Source of the DNA: Halichoerus grypus
Taxonomy: Eukaryota; Chordata; Mammalia; Carnivora; Phocidae
Assembly: GCF_964656455.1 (NCBI RefSeq)
Contig: NC_135715.1
Location: 161,664,437-161,728,436 of the forward strand
Length of the DNA: 64,000 bases
Reading direction: 5' to 3'
How positions within the stretch are numbered: the first letter of the stretch is position 1; the number at the start of each line of letters is the position of its first letter. The translations under genes and the position numbers were made by a program. A model generated the notes under the pieces. That model made no database searches. It was not told the DNA's origin and saw nothing but the letters and a program-made list of their open reading frames with translations. This document shows, piece by piece, positions 37,240 to 50,044 of the stretch.

Positions 37240-40200
37240 GTCACAGCGCAGTGTGGCCGTTTTTCTGGGCAACTGAGAACCTCCTCAGATCATTTCATTA
37301 TGGAGGCATCACACGCTCCCAGTTGGCTGTGAAGTGCTCCGGCTTTCTGTGGCGACGAGTCACAGTGTGACTTCTGGAAGAAGGCAGCGCCCTCTGACGG
37401 CTTTGCTCACTCATGAAGGCCAGCCCTCATTGCTTAGCCTGCTTTTTCTGAAAGCACCGGTTGAAACAAGAAAGGTCTCATTATTTACTTTTGGAGGGCT
37501 GATATCATATCGTTTTTTGTTTTCAAATTAAACTTCTTAAAAAAAAAAAAACTGATCCCTGCAAACATAATTCCTGAAGGGAGACATGAATGATGCTGCA
37601 AGAACCATCTTTTATATGAAAATGACTATTTTATAATACCAATGTTACATTTTCTGAAACGGAGCAAACAGGATGTTCAAAGATTCTTTGGTGGCCTCTT
37701 GTTTCTTGTTTCCCTTTCTAGGTGTGTGCTTTTCTCAGCTGTTTTCAGCTTTGGGACCAAAGGGATTGTTGACATTTTCCCAGCAATCTTAATCTCATGA
37801 CTATGTTCTTCTCCCAAACAAGAATTGATAGGTAAATGCATTGAACAAATATATAACAAGAGATAAAAAGCAATATTAAATATTAGTACATTATGTGATT
37901 TATGTTTTTTGATGTCAGAAGTTTGTGCTTTGGGTGAAATACTTGTAAAACTGCTGTTTTCTTCACTATACCTGTACACATTTCACCATGTGGTCAGAAA
38001 AATTATAGTCTGGAGACAAGTGCTTTAATATGTTCTCACCCATCATTGGAACTTGGTTGAAAAGTCAGTGAGCCAAAAGGAAACTACCCAGTGTTGATTG
38101 CTAGCTAGGAGTAAGGAGCCCCTTTGGTTTTCTACAAAATACTTACCACATGATCTCCCTTTATCATCACTGTATCATAGTTCTAAGAGGTCCTAAAATG
38201 ACTGTGCATGGATTTCCTCCTTTGCTTTTGTGATGTTGTTGTCTTGTGGAATTGGTCAGGGTTAGTAGTTTGCCAGGAGTGTAATCCATTGAATAGCAAT
38301 CCGGAGTCACAGAATCTTGCGACTGACATTTTCTTTATGGTGGTTGGCACTGAGATATGTTGCTTACAGATTTTGCTAGTTTTCCTCCAGCATTCCACAC
38401 AGTGGGGAAGACCGGCCAGGAGAGCTTTGGAGCATATAAACAACAGGGATCTTTGAAAAATCCATACAGTTTTGGATTTAGGCTCATCTTAATACAATCA
38501 CTGCCAGTATCACCTGACAACAGTATTTCATGTTTGTGTGTGTGGTAGTGAAATTAAGGAGCAGCTCTTTTTAAAAATGAGTTTCTGCAAACAGTATTGA
38601 TAAAAAGCATCCTTCTAAGATCTTCATATACTACCTATGATGCAATAATTTAATGTTCCTATACATATTACAGGGAGAAAGAAATTTAAATACTTGTAAA
38701 GGGGATACAGTTTAGAAGGTTTAATATGTCAGTTTGTTCAGACATATACCATCAGGGGAAACCTAGCGGTAGCAATAAATCTTCTGAAAGGACTTCTTAT
38801 ACTCATGCACCTTTAAAACATCCAAGTAATTAAAATTATGCCCTGTGAAGTTTAAAATGGAGATGTATTTAGGCAAATTAGATAAATTCAAATATTTGAA
38901 TAAGTCTGTCAGGTTTCAGTTGGTAGCACTGATGAATTTTGGTACCTTCTCCATCCAAAACTAATTTACTTGGAATTAGTACATTGTGGCTTCTCAATCA
39001 GTAAAACTCAGTTATTCAGGATCTAAATTTTCTGGTTGGTTGGTTTCTTGAGAACCTTGATTCTTTGCCTTATTTGTTATGTGTCTTGACTTTACCATTT
39101 CACCACTGAGAACTGCTCTATCAAAAGTACAGAAGAAAAGGTAAAACTCATCAGGGGAGTTGGTATGAATGGGAGGAGGAGGAAGTTAAAAACAAGTTTT
39201 AAAAAACTCTCAGTTTTTTGATTACTTGAATTCCATTAAATCTGTTCTTTTCTTTACCTTACACTTATTTTCTTCTGTCCATTCCTGTAAATCGCAAGGG
39301 TATTTTATAACTAAAATGCCACTTTATAAACAGTTTTTCCCTTTACTCTTTTGTGTATATTTGTGTAATTCACATCTTTCTGTAGAGTTTCATATATCCT
39401 TAATCTAAAGTAATTTAAAACCAGAATGGGAGAACAAGTTTAAGAGTTATTATTTACATAGTCTTATAAGTGGAACTTTTAATGTTTGGTTGCAAGGAGA
39501 ATGTGAATTTGCAGGTAAATTAATTGTATGGCAACCAAACATATCCCTTGGGTTTGGGAGAAATAGAGCCTGAGATTTGAAAGAAAGCAAAAAGGTACAA
39601 GGTACAAACAACTCTAACTGCCAGTGCCAAAGGGCTAATTTTTAAGCATATGAGCTTTATTGCAGTCTTGAAAAAATATTAACCATAGGTCCATTCAGCT
39701 CTTTTGCTTACCCTTAGTTCACAGATGGCTGATTTTTTAAAAAATGGATCTACTTTCAAAAGAATATTTTCTAAAATTACATTCCATAATTATCTTGTTA
39801 TTCTGTAGAAAACTGTACAGAAGATAAATTAGAATAGCTTCAATGGGAATATAATTTAAATTTTTAAAAGTTTTAAATAAATTTACTTCTATTGCAGTAA
39901 AAGAAATAGGTGACATGTATATTTTGGCAAAAGGAGCTATTCTCTGGTTATTTACTTGGTCTTAAGTTTCTTAAGTTATTTTGTACTCTTGATTTCTTCC
40001 TTGTGATGATGAAAACATAAAACATTATTGTTTCTGATCATGACTAAGTCTATTACTTGTCATGGCTTTTGTTAGCAGTTATATTTTTAAAATACCTGTT
40101 CTGCCTCTTTGGTTAATACGATGAACATGGATGCCAAAATTATTTTTGAACTAGAGTCTTCATTTTGTTTAAAATATTTCTTACTACTTAAGCCAAATCA

Positions 40201-40865
40201 GCCTTTTAGAAGGTGCTACTGCTAACTGTGGAGTAATTGGCAACAAGAAAGGCTCCCCCCCCCCTTTTTTTTCTTTTTAATGGTTGGCTTTTACTGGAAA
40301 AGAGATATTTTAAAAAAGGGCAGAATTTATAGCCTTCTGTATGTCCAAGATTAGGACTGGGGTTGTCAAGATTTTCTTCTGTTAAAGGAAATAAAAGAAA
40401 AATTGCCATTACTGAATTCAGTTTACTATTCTAAACTTAAGATTCATTCCTTAATGCTTGGAATTTTGATGTCTCAAAACTGGACCAGTGGAAGTGCTGA
40501 ATTTGCATTAAAAAAAGCTAAGAATACTTCGCACTTTAAGGTTTAAGTTTTGCTCTGCTTAAATTAATGATAAGCAGAGCAGCCCTGAACAATATTTTGT
40601 TTATACAATCCTGTTGAATATAATTTATGTTTTTTTTTGAAGTCTGTATCTTTCATCTCTGTTTAAGCTGTGTAAATCTTTTTAAGATGCAATTTTTAAA
40701 AATTTTGTTTTTCTAACAAGAATCTCCCAAAAAACAGCATTTCTGATGGTGATAAATATTGTTATTATGTACTTATGTATTCCCTGTATCTGACACTGAC
40801 ACTTAATTGCTGCCTCACAAGAAAATAGAACTTTTATGTTAAAAATAAAGTCTGTTCTTCTTGCG
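37240..40865 (+). other. FAM117B: FAM117B 3' untranslated region (probable extent)
   Basis: About 3.6 kb after the stop codon with no frame I would call a gene and no recognisable Can-SINE or L1. This is unusual here, where a SINE occurs roughly every 2 kb. The absence fits a long, retained 3'UTR. Earlier possible poly(A) signals are ATTAAA at 37527-37532 and AATAAA at 39876-39881. The best-supported end is at 40844-40849. The exact 3' end is inferred and was not tested against transcripts. Confidence 0.7.
40844..40849 (+). promoter_or_regulatory. FAM117B: Probable main poly(A) signal of FAM117B
   Basis: A canonical AATAAA lies in TTAAAAATAAAGTCTG, followed within 25-35 bases by a T-rich and GT-containing stretch (GAGTTTTTTTTTTCCGTG) like a downstream cleavage element. 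Cleavage would fall near 40862-40870. Confidence 0.6.
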
Positions 40866-41635
40866 AGTTTTTTTTTTCCGTGTACTTTTATGAATGCTGT
40901 TGCCTCTATTCAGATTTTCTTTTCTGTCTCAGGCTAGACACTCCTAGCCTGAAATAACTTATAAATAGTATATTCCTTTTCACAAATGTATAGAAAAATG
41001 AGTGTGTCTAAGTAGCAGGATATATAATATTGTCATTTGTTACTTCCTTGCTTCTCTTTACTTGTTCTGGAACTTAAAGTACCTGATCTTTGTGGTAAGT
41101 GATAAACACACTGAAAGATAATACATGTTTATAAGTAATTCATTACTTCATAGCTAGACATTTAGCTGGTACAGTCATTTAATTTTATCCTGAAGTACAC
41201 ATAGAGGATTTTTTCCTTTTGTTTGGTAATTCACTTTTTCTAAATCAGCCATGTTCTTCCATATCTACAGTGGTTTATATATGCAAGGTAGTTGTTTAGG
41301 CTCAGGGGTTTAGTCAGTATGCACAGAACTAGTTAGATATGCCCCAATGAAGGTTGCATACGGTGTATATATAACACATAGAAAGTATAAGTCACCACAG
41401 CAGTCAGTCATAAAAAGTGGTCATCAAATTACATTGTAAAAAATTCTAAAAACTATTTGTGGGGGAAAAAGTTAACTAGAATTTGGGGATAGCTAATGAA
41501 TATATATTTACATTACAATGTAACATAGCATCAAATGCAAAGAAAATCTCAAATTGGTTCCAAATCTTCCATTTTTTTTTTTTTTCTCTTAGTCTTTCCC
41601 CTACAACTTTAAAGAGTTTGAGAGGAGAAAATTTA

Positions 41636-41785
41636 TTTTTTTTAAAGATTTATTTATTTTAGAGCAAGAGAGAGCAAGCAAGCGTGGAGAGGAGGCAAAG
41701 GGAGAGGGAGAGATCTCATGACCCTGAGATCACTATCTGAAACCAAGAATCAGTTTCTTAACCGACTGCGCCACCAAGTCACCCC
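41636..41785 (-). mobile_element. Can-SINE, diverged
   Basis: Antisense copy lacking part of the body. GAGGAGAAAATTTA is repeated on both sides. Confidence 0.88.
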
Positions 41786-42329
41786 AAGAGGAGAAAATTT
41801 AGGTCTCAAGTTGGGTGTTCCTCTCTTCTCCCATTTATTTGATTTTTTTTTTCTTTGACTCATTAAATATACCACACACACAAAACTTTTTAGGTCTATA
41901 ATCTTTTCTCCTTCAATTGCTTTTCAGTGGTTGGGTGTGAGATACAGTATCCTCTTCATAGCAGTTCCTGCCAATATATCAATATCAGTTGTTTTCCTTG
42001 CTAAGATAAGATGTGCTTTTAAAATAAATTTATTTTAAACTTCTACTAGAGCATGGTGCGATAATACAAATAGCCTTTGTATCTCTTTGGTTTCGTGTTT
42101 TTCAAACTGGGTCTTGAAATGAATGTAACGGGTCTAGCCAATATTTTGTTTTTTAATGAAGCAGAATAGGAAAAAATAAGTATTCATACATAAGGAGAGT
42201 ATTATTTGTGTGTAAAACTTTTGCTAGACATAGATACACATTAGGTTGTAGAGTAAAATCAATTTTGTACTGTGAGTCGGAATCAAAATGATTTGAAAAA
42301 TACTGCTTTAGATACAGCTTTTGTTTTGT

Positions 42330-42500
42330 TTTTTTAAGATTTTATTTGTCAGAGAGAGCACAAGCAGGGTGGGCAGCAGGGAGGGAGAAGCACACTCCCT
42401 GCTGAGCAGGGAGCCCGATGCGGGACTCGATCCCAGGACCCTGGGATCATGACCTGAGCCAACTGCAGAGGCTTAACCGACTGAGCCACCCAGGTGCCCC
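42330..42500 (-). mobile_element. Can-SINE
   Basis: Antisense copy. ATACAGCTTTTGTTT is repeated exactly at 42312-42326 and 42502-42516. Confidence 0.93.
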
Positions 42501-42834
42501 AATACAGCTTTTGTTTATATGCCTTTGGGTTGGTCTGGTATCTTAACACAGAGATGAGACTAGAGTCTTTAAGGCATTGTTTCTAATTCCCTTTAATAAG
42601 TATCTCCAAATTGCTGGTTTTGTAGAAATAAAATACTAGTCTTTTCTGCAGCTCGCATCTTCCTCAAACTGAGAATTCACCTCCATATACTCCTTATTTG
42701 ATTTTGTACACTAGTATGGATTAGTCTTGCTAAGTCATTATGTTTTATAGACAACTCTCATGGAGTCTTCTCCATGTTATTTTTCTCCAAAGTTATTTTT
42801 GAGATCATTGGGATAATTCAGAGGAGGTGCAGAA

Positions 42835-42990
42835 AAAGCCTTGAATTTAGGGCCACAATTTGGGTACCAGTTCTGGCTCAGCAGCTCAGGTCATGGGATC
42901 TTGAGCAAAGAAGTCACCTTTCTGAGCTTCAGTTTTCTTATTGGTGAGATGAAGGGAATAGTGCCGCCTGGTAAGTGACTACTGAATGAA
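42835..42990 (+). mobile_element. MIR element
   Basis: GAGCTTCAGTTTTCTTATTG and TGGGATCTTGAGCAAAGAAG match MIR. Confidence 0.65.
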
Positions 42991-43668
42991 AATAGCTTAA
43001 CTTAAAAAACTGGAAGCAAACACTTGTTATCTCCTTTATATTTTGTTAGGTAAGTTTATTCATGCCATAAGAAAGCCAAAAGTTTTCAATCTTAGGAAAT
43101 GGTCCCATGTAATTCATTTTAGCTTATAAAGTTATAATACAATTAACCCTTGAACAACACAGGTTTTTTCAATAAATATTGGAAAAATTTTTAAAGGTTT
43201 TTGACAGTTTGAAAAAACTCACAGATGAACTGCATAGCTTAGAATTATAAAAAAAATTAAGAAAGGTATCTGATGAATGCATAAAATATATGTAGATAGT
43301 CTATTTTATCTACCATCAAATATGCACAAATCTATTGTAAGTTAAAATTTATCAAAACTTAGTTGCACACACATCCATACGTGGTGCCATTTGTAGTCAA
43401 GAGAAATGTAAACAAATGTAAAGATGCAGTATAAAATCATAACTGCATAAAATTTACTTTAGTACATAGTGTATTGCTTTAGTAATTTCATTTATACCTG
43501 TTGCTATTGCAGTAAGCTCGTGTTGAAAGTATCCTCTTAAAATGCTATGTGACGCTAATCACGAGCAGTTCATCTTTCCAGTAAATTGCGTATGGCAGTA
43601 AAAAGTGCTCTTGCAGTTCTCATGTATTTTTCATGTTTAGTGCAATACCATAAACCTTGAGTAACACC

Positions 43669-45368
43669 ATGGGACCCATACAAAGTGCCACTAGATATGC
43701 TGGAATTTCTCCCAAGAAGCAGAGAAAAAAAGTAGAATTGCTTGGTAATGTATCAGATTGAGATCTGAAGCTGCAGTAGCAACCATTTCAAGATAAATTA
43801 ATCCAGTATATGGACCATTGGAAAAAAAAAAAAAAAAAGTGAAGCCATTGTAGCTACATCAGAGGCATGAAAACCTTGCAAAACACCTTTTCATCCTGTG
43901 TTGAAAATGCAGCTTTTATGTGGGTGCAGAATTGCTGTAAGAAAGGCATACCTATAGACTAATATGAGAAAACCTGAAGTTATTATATGACAAAGCAAAA
44001 AGAAAATGAAGGATCCAAAGCTGGAGAATTTAATGGCAGGAAAGGATGGTTTGATAATTTTAGGAAGTGGTTTGGCTTAAAAAATGTCAAGATAACAGAA
44101 CACTTCTGATGACCAAGAGGCAGCAGATGAGTTCCCAGACATCATTAAGAAAATAATTGATGAGAAAGGATATCTGCCTGAACAGGTTTTTAATGCAGAT
44201 GAAAGTCCCCTATTCTTGCGGGGGAAATGCCATTAAAAGACATTTAATAGGAAGAAAAGTGAGCACCAGGATTGAAGGCAGGAAGAGATAAGCTAATTCC
44301 ACTTTTTTGTGCAAATGCAGTTGGATTTATGATCAGGATTGCCCTTCTCTATAAAGCTGCTAATCCCCAATCAAGGGAAAAGATAAATATCAGCAGCCAG
44401 TCTTCCAGTTGTGCAACAAGAAGGTTTGGACAATGAGAACTCTTTTTGGATTGGTTCCACTGATGCTTTGTCCCTGAAGTCAGGAAGTCCCTTGCCAATG
44501 AGGGACTGAGTTTTAAAGTTCTTTTGATATTGGACAATGCCCTCGCCACCATAAGACCCCATGAGTTCAGCACCAAAGACATAAAAGTGGTCTACTTGCC
44601 TCCAAACACAGTGTCTCTAATTCAGCCTGCAGGTCAGGAGTCATAGGGACATTTTTTTTTAAGATTTTATTTGTCAGTGAGAGCACAAGCAGGGAGGGCA
44701 GCAGAGAGAGGGAGAAGCAGGCTCCCCACTGAGCAAGGAGCACGATTGGGGCTTGATCCCAGGACATTGAGATCATGACCTGAGCCGAAGGCAGACGCTT
44801 AACCGACTGAGCCACCCGGGTGTCCCAAGGGACTTTTAAGGCTCATTACACACTGTACTGAATGGAAAACATTGTCAACACCGTGGAAGAGAACCCCGAC
44901 AGAACATCATGAAAGACTTGAAGGGTTATACCACTGAAGATGGATGGCGTCACTGTTACAGAAAAAGCTGTGAAAGCCAGGAAACCCAAAAGAATGAATT
45001 CCTACTGGAGAAAATTGTGTCTGCCTGTTGCATATGACTTCACAGGACTTAGGACAGTCAATCAAGGAAATAATGAGAGATTGTGGATGTGGCAAAAAAG
45101 GTGTGTGTGTGAAGAGTTTCAACAGATGGGTCCTGGAGAAATTCAAGAGCTAACGGACACCATGCAAGAGGAATTGACGAAAGATCTGAGGGAGACGAGT
45201 GCTTCCGAACCAGTGCCGGACCATGAGGAAGTAGATGTAGAAGCAGCCGCGCCAGAAGACAAATCGACATTCGACAATGTGGCAGAAGGGTTCCGTTTAT
45301 TTAAGACCTTTTATGATACAAGCACTGAAACTAAAGTAGATGGTGGAAGGAGCCTTGATACCAAATAG
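43669..45368 (+). pseudogene. Tigger transposase remnant (pogo-like DDE)
   Basis: The remnant starts near ATG 43669 (MGPIQSATRYAG). It continues through several frameshifts and stops to an intact 142-codon piece at 44940-45368. Recognisable blocks are PEQVFNADESPLF, with a catalytic-type aspartate, near 44180; an ILDNA block with the second aspartate near 44530; and EKAVKARKPKRMNSYWRKLC near 44965. A Can-SINE interrupts it after the VYLPPNT block near 44600. The frame shifts and the SINE rule out a working transposase. The open 3' piece is a leftover with the acidic C-terminal tail of the family (EPVPDHEEVDVEAA). Confidence 0.85.
44652..44826 (-). mobile_element. Can-SINE inside the Tigger transposase remnant
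   Basis: Antisense copy flanked by TAGGGACATTTTT and AAGGGACTTTTAA. The transposase text is split by it. Confidence 0.9.
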
Positions 45369-46489
45369 AAATATTTTTAGAGAAACGGAAAAGCAAAATC
45401 AGAAATGACAGTGTATTTTCATAAAGTTGGCACTGAGTGCACCCGCCCCCCTCGCCTCGTTGCCCCTCTCTGCCGCCCCGAGACCTGAGATCAGCTGCCC
45501 TGTCAACGTGAGGGTGAGGATGAAGACCTTTATGATGCTTCCACTTAATGAATAGTAACTAATCGGTAGGCCATGCTGTTAATAAACTTAACTGTTGTGT
45601 ATGTTGTATCTTCATGTGAAAACCTAGTAATTGTATGGCAGGAACCGCACGAGACATTTTTGTGGCATCGTCATATTGCCTAAGTATTCATTGTGTAGAA
45701 CGTCATGTGCAAGACTTCAAGTGGCTAGCCTGTCCGTACGGAGGCAGAAGGTGAGTGATATTTAATATATAATTAATGTGTTAGTTTTGTTTTTTAACAT
45801 TGTTTTCAAGAATTACATTACCGTACAGTATGCGTCTCATATAATTGGAGCAACTGTATCAGCCTGTCATCACGGGGAAGTGGTATTTTTTAAAAAGTAC
45901 TGTTTCCAATGCCATATTATGAGTGACACTCCTAGTTACTGTGTGCCATAAAAATGGAACAATCCACTCGTTAGCATACAGGCCAGGCCACGGTGGGGCA
46001 ATCGTATGGATTATACGAGGCTACTGTGGGGCAATCAGACTGATGCTGCTTCATTATCAGTGCGCGAATTGTTATGCCTTGGAGTAAATATGAATTTCTT
46101 TTTCACATTATCTTCATTTTTGATGTCTGGTGTTAGTAATACGGAGCATCTACAGTGTCTTGTATAAGACTATTGATGTAGGTGCTGACAGTTGATTGAA
46201 CTTGTAAACACATGACATCAATAAATTATAGCACAGTACTATAAATGTATCTTATCTCTTGATGTTTTCATTTCTCTAGCTTCATTCTAAGAATGCAGTA
46301 TATAATATACATACAAAGTGTGTTACTGGTAAGCCTTCTGGTCAATAGGAGGCTATTAGTAATTCAGTTTTGGGGGAATCAGAAGTTACACGCGGACTTT
46401 CAACTGTGTGTTGGGGGGATTGGATAACCACCCTGCACTGTTTGAGGGACAACTCTGTAGTCGAGGATATTGAGCCGAAATCATAATAA

Positions 46490-46690
46490 AAATAGGTAAC
46501 ACTATTGATAGCTTACCAAGTACCAGGCACCTTATATGATAACTGTTTACCCTATAAAGCCAAACACTGCTACTTTTACTCTCTTATGGATGACCAGGTT
46601 GGAATTAGATGAGCTCTTCATGGCCATGCGGGAAACATCAAAGTCTGACCGTAGGACTCAAACACAAAGCCTTCCTGCTACTTCCTCCAT
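46490..46690 (+). mobile_element. MIR-like element
   Basis: Diverged MIR3/MIRb-type sequence (CAAGTACCAGGCACCTTATA) right after the Tigger element. Confidence 0.5.
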
Positions 46691-47302
46691 AACAGTGACA
46701 TTAAATTAGGTGTTCAGTACATTGCAGATTACGTGCCACTGAGCCAGTCCTCTTCATGACTTCAGCTACTGGCAGCTTGGTTCAGACGGTGAAGAGAAAG
46801 TACGCTAGTTGGACACCAGTTCCTTACCGGGGAAGTTACTGACACACGTCCTCAAGCTGTTAGTTTTATGTTGCATAGCTGCAGAAGTTCCAGAGAGATA
46901 TTTTAACTTGGGAAGCACAACTTTTAGAGAGGCAGAGCTGACTTCAGTCACATTTTTGGTGGATTTTCTTTTAACCTGATCTTTGAGGAAAAAACTTATT
47001 TATTTAATCAATCACAATACATGTACTCCTTAATCCCCATGCCCTATTCCCCCATTCTTCCCACCCACATTCCTTCTGGTAACCATCAGTTCTCTATAGT
47101 TAAGACCCTGTTTCTTGGTTTGTCTTTTCTCCCTTTTGATCATTTGTTTTGTTTCTTAAATTCCACGTATAAGGGAGATCGTATGGTATTTGTCTTTCTC
47201 TGACTGACTTATTTCACTTAGAATTATACTCTCTAGCCCCACGCATTGTTGTTGCAAATGGCGATTTAATTCTTTTTTTATGGCTGAATAATGTTCCATT
47301 GT

Positions 47303-47327
47303 GTATACACACACACACATATATACC
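47303..47327. repeat. (TA/CA)n tract inside an L1
   Basis: GTATACACACACACACATAT at the same internal L1 site as the tracts at 13880 and 61560. Confidence 0.85.
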
Positions 47328-47510
47328 ACATCTTCTTTATCCATTCATCTATTGATGAATACTTGGGCTGTTTCCATAGTTTGGCTATTGTTAATAATGC
47401 TTGCTATAAACATCGGGATGTATGTATCTCTTTGAATTAGTGTTTTTGTATTTTTAGGGTAAATACACAGTAGTGTGATTACTGGATCATATGGTAGTTC
47501 TATTTTTAAT

Positions 47511-47700
47511 TTTTTTTTTTAAAGATTTTATTTATTTATTTGACAGAGCGAGAGCACAAGTAGACAGAGTGGCAGGCAGAGGGAGAGGGAGAAGCAGGCT
47601 CCCCGCTGAGCAGGGAGCCAGATGTGGGGCTCGATCCCAGGACCCCAGGATCATGACCTGAGCCGAAGGCAGCCGCTTAACTGAGCCACCCAGGCGCCCC
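47511..47700 (-). mobile_element. Can-SINE in the older L1
   Basis: Antisense copy. CTATTTTTAATTTTTT is repeated on both sides. Confidence 0.92.
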
Positions 47701-47971
47701 CTATTTTTAATTTTTTAGGGACCCCCATACTGTCTTCCACAGTGGCTGCACCAGTTTGCAGTCCCACCAGCAGGGCAGAGGGGTTCCTTTTTTTCACATC
47801 CTTGCCAAGGATGTTTGTGTCTTGTGTTTTTTATTTTAGTCATTCTGACAAGTGTGAGATGGTATCTCATTGTGGTTTGGATCTGCATTTCCCTGATAAT
47901 GAGTGATGTTGAGCCTTTTTCCATGTGTCTGTTGGCCATCTGGATGTCTTCTTTGGAGAAATGTCTGTTAT

Positions 47972-48166
47972 GGGGTCCCTGGGTGGCTCAGTGGTTAAGC
48001 AGCTGCCGTTGGCTCAGGTCATGATCCTGGAGTCCCAGGATCCAGGCCTGCATTGGGCTCCCTGCTCAGCAGGGAGTCTGCTTCTCTCTGTCTTCCTCTC
48101 CCCCTCTCCCTGCTCATGCTCTCTCTCTCTCTAATACAGAAAATCTTTAAAAAAAAGAAAAAAGAA
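47972..48166 (+). mobile_element. Can-SINE in the older L1
   Basis: Sense copy. AAATGTCTGTTATG is repeated exactly on both sides. Confidence 0.93.
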
Positions 48167-50044
48167 AAAAATGTCTGTTATGTGTCTGCCCATTTTTAAA
48201 TTGGATTATTTGTGGGTATTGAGTTTTATAAGTTCTTTATATATTTTGGATACTAACCCTTTATCGGATATGACATTTGCAAATATCTTCTCCCATTCAG
48301 TAGGTTGCCTTTTAATTTTGTTGACTGTGTCCTGTCCTGTGTAGAAACTTTCTATTTTGATATAGTCCCAATAGTTTTTGTTTTTATTTCCCTTGCCTCA
48401 GGAGATATATCTAGAAAAATGTTGCTATGATCAATGTCCTTGAGATTACTGCCTGTGTTCTTTTCAAGTATTTTTATGGCTTCAGGTCTCACATTTAGGT
48501 CTTTAATCCATTTTTAGTTTATTTTTGTGTATGGTGTAAGAAAGTAGTCCCGTTTCTTTTTTTGCGTGTTGCTACAAGTTTCCCCAAAACCATTTGTTGA
48601 AGAGACTGTCTTTTTCCCATTGTATATTCATTCCTCCTTTGTCAAAGATTAACTGACCAGATAATTGTGGGTTTATTTCTGGGTTTTCTGTTCTATTCCA
48701 TTTATCTATTTTTTTTTTATGCGAGTACCATATTGTTTTAATTACTACCACTTTGTAATGTAACTTGAAATTTGGAATTGTGATACCTCCAGTTTTTTCT
48801 TTTTCCAGATTACTTTGGCTATTCAAGGTCTTTTGTGGTTCCATACAAATTATAGGATTATTTGTTAGTTCTTTGAAAAATGCTGTTGGTATTTTGATAG
48901 GGATTGCATGAAATCTGTAGATTGCTTTGGGTAGTATAGACATTTTAACAACATTTGTTCTTCCAACCCATGAACATGGAATTTCTTTCATTAGTGTTTC
49001 ATAGTTTTCAGAGTACAGGTCATTCACCTCTTCGTTTAAGTTTATTCCTAGATATTTTGTTGTTTTCAGTGCAATTGTAAATGGGATTGTTTTCTTAATT
49101 TCACTTCTTACTGTTTCATTATTAGTGTGTAGAAATGCAACAGATTTCTGTACATTGATTTTGTATCCTGTGACTTTACCAAATTCATTTATCAGTTCTA
49201 ATAGTTTTTTGGTGGAGTCTTTAGGGTTTTATATATATATTTAGTATCATGTTATCTGCAAATAGTGCAAGTTTTACTTTCTTACCAATTTGGATGCCTT
49301 TTCTAAAATTGTTGTCTGATTGCTGTGGCTAGTACTATGTTGAATTAAAGTGGTGACAGTGGACATCTTCGTCTTGTTCCTGGCCTTAGGGGAAAAGCTG
49401 TTTTTCACCATTAAGTATGATTTTAACTGGGTTTTTCATATATGGCCTTTATTATTTTGAAGTATGTTCCCTCTACACTTTGTTCAGGGTTTTTGTCATG
49501 ATTGGATATTGTACTTTGTCAAATGCTTTTTCCTGCATCTGTTGAAATGACTATATCATTTTTATTCTTTCTCTTGTGTATGTGATGTATCATGTTGAGT
49601 GATTTGCAAATATTGAAACACCCTTGCAACCCAAGAATAAAATCCCACTTGATTGTGGTGTATGATTTTTTTAATGTATTGTTGCATTTGATTTGCTACT
49701 ATTTTGTTGAGCATTTTTGCAACTATAATTCATGAGCGATATTGTCCCATAGTTATCTTCTTTGTGGTGTCTTTATCTAGTTTTGGTATCAGGGTGATAC
49801 TGTCCTCATAGAATGAATTTGGAAGTTTTCCTTCCTCTTGTATTTTTTGGAATAGTTTGAGAAGAATAAGTATTAACTCTTCTTTAAATGTTTGTTAGAA
49901 TTTGCCAGTGAAGGTATCTCGTCCTGGACCTTTGTTTTTTGGGAGACTTCAAATTACTGATTCAGTTTCATTGCTGGTAATTGGTCTGTTCAAATTTTCT
50001 ACTTCTTCCTGCTTTAGTTTTGGTAAGTATATGTTTCTAGAATT

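Larger units (their letters stand above)
40866..43137. other. Intergenic, FAM117B side
   Basis: Besides two Can-SINEs and one MIR listed separately, nothing is recognised between the FAM117B 3' end and the Tigger element. Confidence 0.5.
43140..46457 (+). mobile_element. Tigger2-like DNA transposon (TcMar-Tigger), decayed
   Basis: The left end CAATTAACCCTTGAACAAC and the reverse complement of the right end, CAGAGTTGTCCCTCAAAC, form imperfect terminal inverted repeats typical of the MER2/Tigger2 group. Each is flanked by a TA dinucleotide (43138-43139 and 46458-46459), the expected mariner-type target duplication. Both subterminal regions match the Tigger2 pattern, for example the CCCCCAAAACT stretch on the - strand near the right end. 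The interior holds a broken transposase and a Can-SINE insertion at 44652-44826. At about 3.3 kb it is close to full length. It lies between FAM117B and ICA1L and is not expected to be mobile. Confidence 0.88.

Noticed and set aside
45421..45520. Small CpG-rich patch as a promoter or CpG island
   Set aside because: Too short for a CpG island call by eye, and inside a Tigger remnant. Kept only as a CpG-retention observation.
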